A DNA stretch of 64,000 nucleotides from Rhizobium sp. S152. Its GTDB lineage: Bacteria > Pseudomonadota > Alphaproteobacteria > Rhizobiales > Rhizobiaceae. Below, piece by piece: positions 45,569 to 53,881 of the stretch (the stretch's first letter is position 1; each line of letters starts with the position of its first letter). Position numbers and translations under genes: made by a program. The stretch covers positions 372,001 to 436,000 of the forward strand of contig NZ_JAUDRZ010000008.1 of NCBI RefSeq assembly GCF_030380735.1. Direction: 5' to 3'. The notes under the pieces are model-generated. The model was not told the origin of the DNA. It ran no database searches and saw nothing but the letters and a program-made list of their open reading frames with translations.

Positions 45569-46471
45569 GTGACACAGCAGGCCGAGAAGACCAGTTCCGC
45601 GTTACCTGCCGTCGAAGATCACCCCTCCGGTTCTTCGCCCCGCATCGCCATTGCCTTCGGCGGTGGCGGCGCTCGTGGCCTCGCCCATATCCACGTCATC
45701 GAGACGCTCGATGAGCTCGGCATCCGACCGGTGGCGATCTCTGGCTCCTCGATCGGCGCCATCATGGGAGCCGGCATGGCGGCTGGCATGACCGGCGAGG
45801 CGATCCGCGAACACGCGCTGATGACCGTCGGCAACAAGACCGCCGTCGTCAGCCGCCTCTGGGGCCTGCGCCCGCAGACGGTGCGCGACGCGGTGGCGAA
45901 CGGCGTGCGCATCGGCCAGTTCAACCTGGAGCGAATTCTCAAGGCTTTCCTGCCCGCCGATCTTCCCGATCGCTTCGAAGACCTGCCGATCCCGATGACG
46001 GTGACCGCCACAGACTATTACGGCCAGCAGGAAGTGCTGGTGAGTGAGGGACAGCTGTTTCCGGCACTCGCCGCCTCCTCCGCCATTCCCGCCGTCTTCA
46101 TGCCGGTCCGGCTGTATGGCCGCGTGATGATCGACGGCGGCATCAGCAATCCCGTCCCCTATGAATGCCTGATGGACCGCGCCGATATCGTCATCGGCAT
46201 CGATGTCGTCGGTGCGCCGGAGGGCGACGGCACCCATATCCCGAACCGCATGGAGAGCATCTTCGGTTCCGGCCAGCTGATGATGCAGACGGCGATCACC
46301 CTCAAACTCCGGATCCAGCCCCCCCACATCTTCCTCCGCCCCGCCGTCGGCCGCACCGGCGTCATGGATTTTCTGAAGGCCCGCGAGGTGCTGGCTATGT
46401 CGGCAGGGGTGAAGGACGAGTTGAAATATGCGCTGGATGGCGCGATCGAGGCGCATGCGCGGGCTCAATAA
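45569..46471 (+). CDS. Patatin-like phospholipase
   Basis: A 300-residue serine hydrolase of the patatin/RssA type. It has the oxyanion loop GGGGARGLAHIHVIETLDELG, the nucleophile elbow GSSIGAIMGA and the dyad Asp in MIDGGISNPVP. The natural lipid substrate is unknown. The start is a GTG at 45569 after GGCAAAGG. It follows rsmD by 23 bp. Confidence 0.9.
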   Translation: MTQQAEKTSSALPAVEDHPSGSSPRIAIAFGGGGARGLAHIHVIETLDELGIRPVAISGSSIGAIMGAGMAAGMTGEAIREHALMTVGNKTAVVSRLWGLRPQTVRDAVANGVRIGQFNLERILKAFLPADLPDRFEDLPIPMTVTATDYYGQQEVLVSEGQLFPALAASSAIPAVFMPVRLYGRVMIDGGISNPVPYECLMDRADIVIGIDVVGAPEGDGTHIPNRMESIFGSGQLMMQTAITLKLRIQPPHIFLRPAVGRTGVMDFLKAREVLAMSAGVKDELKYALDGAIEAHARAQ

Positions 46472-46474
46472 GGT

Positions 46475-46493
46475 AGATACACAATGTGTATCT
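46475..46493. promoter_or_regulatory. Palindromic operator candidate of the DUF1778/GNAT module
   Basis: AGATACACA and TGTGTATCT are perfect 9-bp inverted repeats around one central A, 35 bp upstream of the antitoxin start. Related half-sites (TGTGTGCT, ATGTAGAT) follow toward the gene. Ribbon-helix-helix antitoxins of this class bind such repeats to repress the operon. Confidence 0.7.
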
Positions 46494-46527
46494 GTGTGCT
46501 ATGTTCGCCATGTAGATCGGAGTTACC

Positions 46528-46803
46528 ATGAGCGACACCAATAGCCAGACACGCGCAGTCAATCTGAGGGTCCGCGATGACATCAGGTCTTTGATCGACC
46601 GTGCCGCAAAAGCGCATGGAAAGACGCGGTCGGATTTCATGATCGACGCGGCGCGCCGTGCGGCCGAGGAAGCGCTTCTGGATCAAGCGCTCGTCTCTGT
46701 CGATGCCGAAAGCTATGATCACTATCTCGATATCCTCGATAAACCGCCTGGCAACGAGGGCTTTGACCGCCTCATGAGCGTTACGAAGCCGTGGCGGACG
46801 TGA
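46528..46803 (+). CDS. DUF1778 antitoxin (TacA-like)
   Basis: A 91-residue antitoxin with an N-terminal ribbon-helix-helix (RAVNLRVRDDIRSLIDRAAKAHGKTRSDFMIDAARR) and a C-terminal part (FDRLMSVTKPW) that blocks the partner acetyltransferase. It overlaps the GNAT gene by 4 to 13 bp. TacA-like proteins neutralise and regulate TacT. Confidence 0.9.
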   Translation: MSDTNSQTRAVNLRVRDDIRSLIDRAAKAHGKTRSDFMIDAARRAAEEALLDQALVSVDAESYDHYLDILDKPPGNEGFDRLMSVTKPWRT

Positions 46804-47291
46804 GGCTTTCGGCTCCTGAACTCCTAGCCGGTGGCCACGATCTCTCGCAGTTTCACAGCGGCGTCGACAGCCTCGATGATTGGCTGCTGCGAAGAGCACG
46901 TTCCAATCAGATCAGCGGTGCGTCCCGTACTTATGTTTTGTGCAGCGGCCAGCAGGTGGTTGGCTACTACTCCCTCTCGTCAGGCGGGCTCGCGGCGTCT
47001 GCGGCGCCTGGCTCGCTACGTCGCAACATGCCTGACCCAATCCCGATGGCCATACTTGGGCGCCTTGCGATCGATCTGAGCTGGCAGGGCAAGGGGCTGG
47101 GGTCAGCGCTTTTGCAGGATGCTGTCCTGCGAACGGCGCAAGCAGCCCACATCCTTGGGATACGTGGAATTCTCGTGCATGCACTTTCCGAAGATGCACG
47201 CGCTTTCTATGAACGTTACGGCTTTATTGGCTCGCCTTTGAATCCGATGACGCTCGTCATGTCGCTGAAACTCGCGCCGACCTTCCCCTAA
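46800..47291 (+). CDS. GNAT-family toxin (TacT-like aminoacyl-tRNA acetyltransferase)
   Basis: A 163-residue GNAT acetyltransferase; characterised partners of DUF1778 antitoxins acetylate charged tRNAs and block translation. It begins VRLSAPELLAGGHDLSQFHSGVDSLDDWL, has the acetyl-CoA loop DLSWQGKGLGSALLQDA (Q/RxxGxG/A) and ends with ARAFYERYGFIGSPLNPMTLVM, where Tyr is catalytic in relatives. The GTG at 46800 gives the usual GTGA overlap; a GTG at 46791 is possible. Confidence 0.9.
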   Translation: MRLSAPELLAGGHDLSQFHSGVDSLDDWLLRRARSNQISGASRTYVLCSGQQVVGYYSLSSGGLAASAAPGSLRRNMPDPIPMAILGRLAIDLSWQGKGLGSALLQDAVLRTAQAAHILGIRGILVHALSEDARAFYERYGFIGSPLNPMTLVMSLKLAPTFP

Positions 47292-49096
47292 GCATCCGCC
47301 ACCGCATCCGCCGTTCCCGCCAGCGGGTCCCCCGACATGTCCACGACCCTCTTCGGCTTGACTAGCGGTTCCGGCTTGACCGGTTGCGAGAACAGCATGT
47401 CGCGGCCGGCCTGGAGGCCTTCGGAGGCCTGGAGCACGAGGCGCTGCTCGTCGCGCCTGCGGATGTCCTCGCCGATCTCGTAGGCTTCCGCCTCGCTGAG
47501 GCCCAGCGCTTCCAGCGTCCTGCGCCCGAAGAGCAGACCGGATTCCAGCGTTTCGCGCAGCTCGTAATCGACGTTGAGATTGCGCAGCGCGATCGAGTGG
47601 ATGCGGTCGTAGGAACGTACGAAGAGCCTGGTGTGCGGGTAGTCCGACTGCACCAGTTCGACGATCTTGTCGGTCGTCTCGCGTTTCTGCGTGCAAATGA
47701 CGACGATCTTGGCGCGCTCGATGCCGGCGGCCCTCAGCACATCCTTGCGCGTGCCGTCGCCGAAGTAGATGCGGAAACCGAAAGCGGATGCCTGGCGGAT
47801 GCGGTCGGCGGAAAAGTCGATGACGGTCACCGAACGTCCGCCGGCAAGCAGGATCTGCGAGGAGATCTGCCCGAAACGCGAGAAGCCGATCATCAGCACA
47901 TCGGCGCCCGCACCCTCGAAATTCTCGTCGAGCTCCTCGTGCTCCTCGCCCTTCAGGAGCCGCTTGGAGAGCATGGTGCCGAGAGGGGTCAGCGCCATCG
48001 ACAGCGTGACGATGGCAATCAGGAGCGAGGCGGTGCTCGACGGCATCAGCCCGGCGCCGGCCGCGGCCGAGAACAGCACGAAGCCGAATTCCCCGCCCTG
48101 CGGCAGCAGGAAGGCGATGCGCACGGCATCGTTGTGCGACGAGCCGGTCATGCGGCAGAGCGCATAGATGAGGAGGGCCTTCACCGCCATGACGACAGGC
48201 ACGGCGACGACGATCAGCAACGCGTTGTCGCGCAGCACCTCCAGCTCCAGCGACAGCCCGACGGCGATGAAGAAGATGGCGAGGAGCACGCCGCGGAACG
48301 GCTCGATATCCGCCTCCAGCTCATGCCGGTAGGAGGATTCCGCGAGCATCACGCCGGACAGGAACGCGCCCATCGCCATCGAAAGCCCGGCAAGCTGCAT
48401 CAGGCTCGCGGCCCCCATCACCACGAACAGCGCCGCGGCGATCATCGCCTCGCGGGCTCCGGTGCGGGCGATGATCTGGAACAGCGGCGTCAGCAGATAG
48501 CGTCCCATGACGATCATCGCGCCGACGGCGCCGATCGCGATGGCGAAATCCACCACCGGCGAGCCGTGCCCCTTGCCGGTGTCGAGAATGTTGATCAGCG
48601 CCAGCAGCGGCACGATCGCCAGATCCTGGAAGAGCAGCATGGAAAACGAGCGCTGCCCATACTGCGTGTTGACCTCGCCGGCATCGTCGAGGATTTGCAT
48701 GGCGAAGGCGGTGGACGACAGCGCCAGGCCGAAGCCGGTGACGACGCTTCCCGCCCAGCCGAGCAGGCCGGAGAGATAGGTGAGGAAGGTGAGGGCCGCC
48801 CCCGTGGTCACCACCTGCGCCGTCCCCAGCCCAAAGATGTCGCGCCGCATCTGCCACAGGCGCGTCGGCTTCAGCTCCAGCCCGATGATGAAGAGCAGGA
48901 AGACGACGCCGAGTTCGGCGACATTGAGGATCTGCTCGCCATCCGTCAGCCCATGGAAGACCGGGCCGATGACGACGCCGGCGGCGAGATAGCCGAGCAC
49001 GGTGCCGAGCCCCAGCCGCTTGAAGATCGGCGCCGAAACCACGGCACCGCCAAGCAGCAGAATGGTTTCCGTAAACAGGGCATTGGGCTCTGACAT
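47288..49096 (-). CDS. CPA2-family cation:proton antiporter (KefB/KefC-like)
   Basis: A 602-residue membrane protein. The antiporter half includes LGLGTVLGYLAAGVVIGP, FLLFIIGLELKP and FQDLAIVPLLALINI; the C-terminal half is a TrkA-N/RCK domain (VLMIGFSRFGQISSQILL). This is the KefB/KefC layout for potassium efflux gated by glutathione adducts. No KefF/KefG ancillary gene is adjacent. The start at 49096 (MSEPNALFTETILL) is the family one although the frame is open further upstream. Confidence 0.88.
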   Translation of the reverse strand: MSEPNALFTETILLLGGAVVSAPIFKRLGLGTVLGYLAAGVVIGPVFHGLTDGEQILNVAELGVVFLLFIIGLELKPTRLWQMRRDIFGLGTAQVVTTGAALTFLTYLSGLLGWAGSVVTGFGLALSSTAFAMQILDDAGEVNTQYGQRSFSMLLFQDLAIVPLLALINILDTGKGHGSPVVDFAIAIGAVGAMIVMGRYLLTPLFQIIARTGAREAMIAAALFVVMGAASLMQLAGLSMAMGAFLSGVMLAESSYRHELEADIEPFRGVLLAIFFIAVGLSLELEVLRDNALLIVVAVPVVMAVKALLIYALCRMTGSSHNDAVRIAFLLPQGGEFGFVLFSAAAGAGLMPSSTASLLIAIVTLSMALTPLGTMLSKRLLKGEEHEELDENFEGAGADVLMIGFSRFGQISSQILLAGGRSVTVIDFSADRIRQASAFGFRIYFGDGTRKDVLRAAGIERAKIVVICTQKRETTDKIVELVQSDYPHTRLFVRSYDRIHSIALRNLNVDYELRETLESGLLFGRRTLEALGLSEAEAYEIGEDIRRRDEQRLVLQASEGLQAGRDMLFSQPVKPEPLVKPKRVVDMSGDPLAGTADAVADA

Positions 49097-49214
49097 GGCA
49101 CGCTTTTCTTTCGACAAGGGGACGAGCGCGGGGGCCGAGAAAAAGAATCGGCGCTCCCGGCCTTGATGCATTTCATAGTGCACAATAAATGGAACGCGAA
49201 GGAAAGGCCAAATC

Positions 49215-50561
49215 ATGTCCTCAGAAATCGCTACCTCGACGCTTCTTTCCCGTGCAAGCGAACTGATAGACCTCGCCAGGAAGGCCGGCGCCGATGCCGC
49301 CGATGCCGTGGTCGTGCGCTCCCGCGCCCAGTCCGTCAGCGTTCGCCTCGGCAAGGTGGAAGGCACGGAATCTTCCGAAAGCGACGATTTTTCGCTGCGC
49401 GTCTTCATAGGCAAGCGCGTCGCCAGCGTCTCGGCCAATCCCGGCTTCGATCTCTCGGTGCTGGCCGAACGCGCGGTCGCCATGGCCAAGGTCTCCCCCG
49501 AGGATCCCTTCGCATGCCTCGCGGATGAGGACAGGCTGGCGCGCTCCTATCCCGATCTCGACCTGCTCGACACCACCGAGGTGTCGTCGGCTCAGTTGCA
49601 GGATGCGGCACTTGCGGCGGAAGCCGCGGCGCTCGAGGTCAACGGCGTCACCAATTCCTCCGGCGCCGGCGCTTCGGCCGGCATGGGCGGCATGGTGCTC
49701 GTCACCTCCCACGGGTTCCAGGGCAGCTACATGGGCTCGCGCTTCGGCCGTTCCGTCAGCGTCATCGCCGGCGAGGGCACGGTGATGGAGCGCGACTACG
49801 ACTTCGACAGCCGCATCTATTTCGCCGATCTCGACGACGCCGCCGAAATCGGCCGCCGCGCCGGCGAGCGCGCCGTGCGCCGCGTCAATCCGCGCCAGGT
49901 CGATACCGGCAAGAACGTGACCGTGGTCTTCGACCCGCGCGTCGCGCGCGGCTTCGTCGGCCACATCGCCGGCGCCATCAACGGCGCCTCCGTCGCCCGC
50001 AAGACGAGCTTCCTGCGCGACAAGATGGGCGAGCAGGTGCTGAAACCAGGCCTGTCGATCACCGACGACCCGCTGATCGTGCGTGGCCCCGCCTCGCGCC
50101 CCTTCGATGGCGAAGGCGTCGCCGGCAAGCGGATGGTCATGATCGAGGACGGCGTGCTGAAGCACTGGTTCCTCTCGACCTCGACGGCCCGCGAGATTGG
50201 GCTGGAAACCAACGGCCGCGGCGTGCGCGGCGGCAATTCGGTCACCCCGTCCTCCACCAATCTTGCGCTGGAGCCCGGTGATATATCGCCGGAGGAGCTG
50301 ATCCGTAACGTCGGCAACGGTTTCTACGTGACCGAACTGATCGGCCAGGGCGTCAACATGATAACAGGCGAATACAGCCGCGGCGCCACCGGCTTCTGGA
50401 TCGAGAACGGCGAGCTTACCTTCGCCGTCTCCGAGGTCACCATCGCATCGAACCTCAAGGAGATGTTCATGCGCGTGACGCCGGCCAATGACATCGACCG
50501 AAAATACGGGGTCGCCGCACCGACGCTGGCGATCGAGGGCATGACGCTGGCCGGCCGCTGA
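49215..50561 (+). CDS. TldD/PmbA-family protein
   Basis: A 448-residue protein of the PmbA type, the subunit partner of TldD peptidases. It shows the PmbA-like ending and lacks the HExxxH zinc motif of TldD; features include NGVTNSSGAGASAGMGG and GYxxGxTGFW-type segments (EYSRGATGFWIENGEL). It starts MSSEIATSTLLSRASELID. The gene heads a run with the CysQ-like gene in many rhizobia. A TldD partner is not in the window. Confidence 0.85.
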   Translation: MSSEIATSTLLSRASELIDLARKAGADAADAVVVRSRAQSVSVRLGKVEGTESSESDDFSLRVFIGKRVASVSANPGFDLSVLAERAVAMAKVSPEDPFACLADEDRLARSYPDLDLLDTTEVSSAQLQDAALAAEAAALEVNGVTNSSGAGASAGMGGMVLVTSHGFQGSYMGSRFGRSVSVIAGEGTVMERDYDFDSRIYFADLDDAAEIGRRAGERAVRRVNPRQVDTGKNVTVVFDPRVARGFVGHIAGAINGASVARKTSFLRDKMGEQVLKPGLSITDDPLIVRGPASRPFDGEGVAGKRMVMIEDGVLKHWFLSTSTAREIGLETNGRGVRGGNSVTPSSTNLALEPGDISPEELIRNVGNGFYVTELIGQGVNMITGEYSRGATGFWIENGELTFAVSEVTIASNLKEMFMRVTPANDIDRKYGVAAPTLAIEGMTLAGR

Positions 50562-50620
50562 CGGATTGGGCTCAGAGTGTTGGCCTGAGAGAACTGGCCT
50601 GAGAGAACTGGATTGACGAG

Positions 50621-51451
50621 ATGAGCGACGTGGACAATGGCCGTTGGCAAGGCGATCTGGAACTGATCGCCGATGCCGCGCGCCAGGCGGGCGTCGTCGC
50701 GCTCGGCTATTTCAACCAGTCGCCTGAGGTGTGGTGGAAGAACGAGGGGCGATCCCCCGTCAGCGCCGCCGATTTCGCCGCCAACGAAACGCTCGAGCGC
50801 ATCCTGCGCGCGGCGCGGCCGGACTACGGCTGGCTCTCGGAAGAGACCGATGACGGCGCCGAGCGCCTGTCGCGCGACACCGTCTTCATCATCGACCCGA
50901 TCGACGGCACGCGCGCCTTCCTGGCCGGCCAGGATCTCTGGTGCGTCAGCGTCGCCGTCGTCCATCGCGGCCGGCCGGTTGCGGGCGTGCTCTACGCGCC
51001 GGCGCTGCGGGAACTCTACGAGGCGAGCCAGGGCGGCGTCGCGCTCAAGAACGGAAACCGGATCACCGTGTCGGACAGGGCGCCCGACCAGCCGGGCCGC
51101 TTCGCCATCGCCGAGGACGTCCTCAAGCACCTGCCGGAGGCGCTGCGCGGCACGGTCGAGCGCGTCCGCCACGTTCCCTCGCTCGCCTACCGTATCGCGA
51201 TGGTGGCCGACGGCCGCATCGAAGGCACCTACGTCAAGCCCCACTCCCACGACTGGGACCTCGCCGCCGCCGACCTCATCCTCGAACGCGCCGGCGGCCA
51301 GCTGCTCGACCTCGACGGCCAGCCGCTGAGCTATAACCGGCCGCATGTGGTGCAGGACGCGCTTTGCGCGGGTGCGGGGGAGAGGTTGGCTGGTTTTATC
51401 GCCGGGATGGCGGGGCTGCGGGGTCGGGGGTTGATAGATCGCTGTTGCTAG
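50621..51451 (+). CDS. Inositol monophosphatase-family phosphatase (CysQ-like)
   Basis: A 276-residue Mg-dependent phosphatase. The metal-binding motifs are SEETDD (about 73-78), IDPIDGTRAFLAG (about 90-102) and HSHDWDLAAADLILERAGG (about 208-226). The DPIDGTRAF form suits CysQ (3'-phosphoadenosine 5'-phosphate phosphatase) or inositol phosphatases; I cannot choose between them. It is convergent with the RloB-like gene, overlapping it by 4 bp. Confidence 0.88.
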   Translation: MSDVDNGRWQGDLELIADAARQAGVVALGYFNQSPEVWWKNEGRSPVSAADFAANETLERILRAARPDYGWLSEETDDGAERLSRDTVFIIDPIDGTRAFLAGQDLWCVSVAVVHRGRPVAGVLYAPALRELYEASQGGVALKNGNRITVSDRAPDQPGRFAIAEDVLKHLPEALRGTVERVRHVPSLAYRIAMVADGRIEGTYVKPHSHDWDLAAADLILERAGGQLLDLDGQPLSYNRPHVVQDALCAGAGERLAGFIAGMAGLRGRGLIDRCC

Positions 51452-52014
51452 GACAACCCAATGCAACGCAGCAGGGTTTTCAGATCATCTTCAACAGATG
51501 CAGCCCGCAGGACGCTGTTCCGATCAATTCGGCGTGCAAGATTGGCACGCGACATGGGCTTTTTGTATTCTGGCCATTCTTTCTCCAGCGCTTTAGTCGC
51601 TGCAGATGTATTGGGTGGGCGGTTGGTCGTTTTGCCCTCCAGATGGCGCAAGAGAACCGCTTCAAAACATGGGCGTTGCCAAAGAATGAAAATTCCGTTG
51701 TGAATCGCGAGTTTACTCGCTTTCTGGGCGCGTAGCGGGTCGCGCTCAACCTGGTCGAAATCCAGAAGTGCAAAGCGCTCTGCTGGTGCAGTGCGCTTCG
51801 TCTGGAGTTGCTTCAGTCGGAACACCGCCATTTCTATACGAGATAGTGGGTCGCCGGCTCCCGGTCCCAACTCGTCAACGTGCAAGTGCACAGGCAAATT
51901 GGCATCACGGATCAGGTCTTGCAGAAAGCCGGCGTAACCGACTTCCGACGCGCCCTCGCAACCGATGTAGACCGGACGGCGAAGCTCTATATGCGGCGAT
52001 CGACGACGTCTCAT
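51448..52014 (-). CDS. RloB-like (AbiLii-type) defence effector candidate
   Basis: A 188-residue protein resembling RloB, a TOPRIM-related nuclease family. It opens RRPVYIGCEGASEVGYAGFLQDL (an EGxxE pattern) and has FALLDFDQVERD (a DxD pattern) and GIFILWQRPCFEAVLLRHLEG. RloB-type proteins pair with an AAA ATPase in AbiL abortive infection and related systems. Its ATG overlaps the stop of the ATPase gene by 4 bp. The base composition is more AT-rich than its neighbours. Confidence 0.72.
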   Translation of the reverse strand: MRRRRSPHIELRRPVYIGCEGASEVGYAGFLQDLIRDANLPVHLHVDELGPGAGDPLSRIEMAVFRLKQLQTKRTAPAERFALLDFDQVERDPLRAQKASKLAIHNGIFILWQRPCFEAVLLRHLEGKTTNRPPNTSAATKALEKEWPEYKKPMSRANLARRIDRNSVLRAASVEDDLKTLLRCIGLS

Positions 52015-53240
52015 CCGAGGTGTGGAACCCCGCCATACGCTCCGCTCAGATATTTGCGGTAGTGGTTCTCGTCACGGCGCACCTTCACGTCCATTAAGCT
52101 GTAAAGGTTGCTACGGCCCTCCCGGTCCTTTTCGCAGATGACGATTTCCTCCTTGTTGAGGTCGTCGAGCAGCGAGGCCGAATGGCAAGAGAGCCAGAGT
52201 TGCGCATTGAATTGGTTGCGACCCGAAGTCCCGTAAAACCAGCGCACCAATTCAGGCAGAGTGTTCGCATGAATGGCCGAGTCCATTTCATCAATTACGG
52301 CGGCGCCGCCGGTATCGAGAGCTCGCATGATGAATGGAAACATTTTAATGAAAGCCCGAGTGCCGTGGCTCTCCATCAACCATGGCATTTCGACCTGAAG
52401 CCCTGCATGCTTGAACAACAAGAGTGGTCCATTGTCCGTATGCTGAAATCGCATTCCTTCAACGCCCACGTCGATGCGACTTATCTCATCTGTCAGTCGC
52501 GAGACAACGCCAGGCTGATTTTTCAAGTAGTCGATCACATCGCGATCCACGAACGAGTGAACAGGCTCAATCTGGAAAAATACCTTGCGCGCCATGTCCA
52601 CGAATAGCTGCGCGGTCGGGTGTTGGAATTTCGCAAATGACGATAGGACCGTGTGATTGCCTGCGAGCGTCTTCACGAGGTGCTGAAAGCCCGACAGGCT
52701 GAAGGATTTAGAGTCCTTGACCTTGCCCTCGGCATCACGCTCGTAGACACGCTGCCATTTCCCCAGAGCGTTTGGTTTCTGCCGCAGCGCTTCGGAGACA
52801 ATCCGCACCGCAAGCCCTTCTTTGATCTCGATTTCCAGTTCGTAGCGATAAATGCCGTGTTCGACTTTTTCGCCTTCCGTCGCACGCTGATGTACTTCCG
52901 GCGTCAAGTTCATGATGCCGCCCAGTTCGATCGCAAGCCGGATCGGCCGATTGGCGGACGCCAGGTCATTGAAACGCTCGACACCGGTGAACGCTGGCAC
53001 TGTGCGCGCTACGCTGTCGCGGATCATCGTCACAATGAATTCAAGTGCACGCAATGCTGTTGTCTTGCCGGACGCGTTCGCCCCGTAGAGCGCGACAACC
53101 TTCGGCGCGCGTATGTCTGCGCCCTGGAAGATGGGGGCGTAACGGCCTTCGGGATCGGGAACTTTTCCATCCACTGTCAGGTCGAGGACCTGAGGATCAC
53201 GGATAGAGAAAAAGTTTTCGACTTCCAATTTGTAAAGCAT
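52011..53240 (-). CDS. AAA15-type ATPase (RloA/AbiLi-like)
   Basis: A 409-residue SMC/OLD-like ATPase. Walker A is VVALYGANASGKTTALRA (about 48-65); further motifs are AAVIDEMDSAIHANTLPELV (Walker B, about 312-331) and LWLSCHSASLLDD (His switch). This layout is shared by AbiLi, RloA and other defence ATPases that pair with TOPRIM or nuclease effectors. It overlaps rloB by 4 bp. The pair sits between the CysQ-like gene and DUF4170, genes that adjoin in related genomes, so it looks inserted. Confidence 0.78.
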   Translation of the reverse strand: MLYKLEVENFFSIRDPQVLDLTVDGKVPDPEGRYAPIFQGADIRAPKVVALYGANASGKTTALRALEFIVTMIRDSVARTVPAFTGVERFNDLASANRPIRLAIELGGIMNLTPEVHQRATEGEKVEHGIYRYELEIEIKEGLAVRIVSEALRQKPNALGKWQRVYERDAEGKVKDSKSFSLSGFQHLVKTLAGNHTVLSSFAKFQHPTAQLFVDMARKVFFQIEPVHSFVDRDVIDYLKNQPGVVSRLTDEISRIDVGVEGMRFQHTDNGPLLLFKHAGLQVEMPWLMESHGTRAFIKMFPFIMRALDTGGAAVIDEMDSAIHANTLPELVRWFYGTSGRNQFNAQLWLSCHSASLLDDLNKEEIVICEKDREGRSNLYSLMDVKVRRDENHYRKYLSGAYGGVPHLG

Positions 53241-53514
53241 GGGACACCTATTTTTATGATTAAAATACGCTATTCAACGATATTTCGTCAATAATAGATC
53301 TATGAGTAAGCTGATTTGTGTGTCTGCGTAGCGATGGCTTGCTGATGACGCTCGCACATAGACGAAATGCTCCAATGATCCAAATCACCGCCGATGGCTA
53401 GGCTTGCAGTAGACATGGGACAGGCGGCTAGCTCAAAAACACGAGACAGTTGACGTTTCCGTCAAAATACCTCAGATGAAATGGCGGAGGAGCCTACAAA
53501 AGAAAGAAGACAGC

Positions 53515-53760
53515 ATGACCAACTCCAGCGACAAGAAACAGCTTCTGCACCTTGTATTCGGCGGTGAGCTAGAGAGCCTTGACGACGTCCAGTTTCGTGA
53601 CCTCAAGGATCTCGATATCGTTGGCATTTTCCCTGATTACGCGTCCGCGTTGACCGCCTGGAAGTCCAAGGCACAGTCGACCGTCGACAACGCGCATATG
53701 AGATATTTTATCGTGCATATGCACCGTCTCCTCGATCCCCAGGGCACGGTCGCCAAGTGA
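53515..53760 (+). CDS. DUF4170 family protein
   Basis: An 81-residue protein of unknown function with KQLLHLVFGGELESL, VGIFPDYASALTAWKSKAQSTVDNAHMRYFIVHMHRLLDP. It belongs to DUF4170, a small alphaproteobacterial family encoded beside waaA and lpxK. The ATG at 53515 follows AGAAAGAAGA. Its role in lipid A-Kdo synthesis is only a guess from gene order. Confidence 0.85.
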   Translation: MTNSSDKKQLLHLVFGGELESLDDVQFRDLKDLDIVGIFPDYASALTAWKSKAQSTVDNAHMRYFIVHMHRLLDPQGTVAK

Positions 53761-53881
53761 AAATTTAGAAGCCGGTTCACAAGTCGGCTGACGCATTCTG
53801 AACAAATTGATCGGCCATTTCGGCCGCTGTGATAATTGGGAATGGGTTGATGTCGATCATTGTTGATCGGAGGCATGTGAG

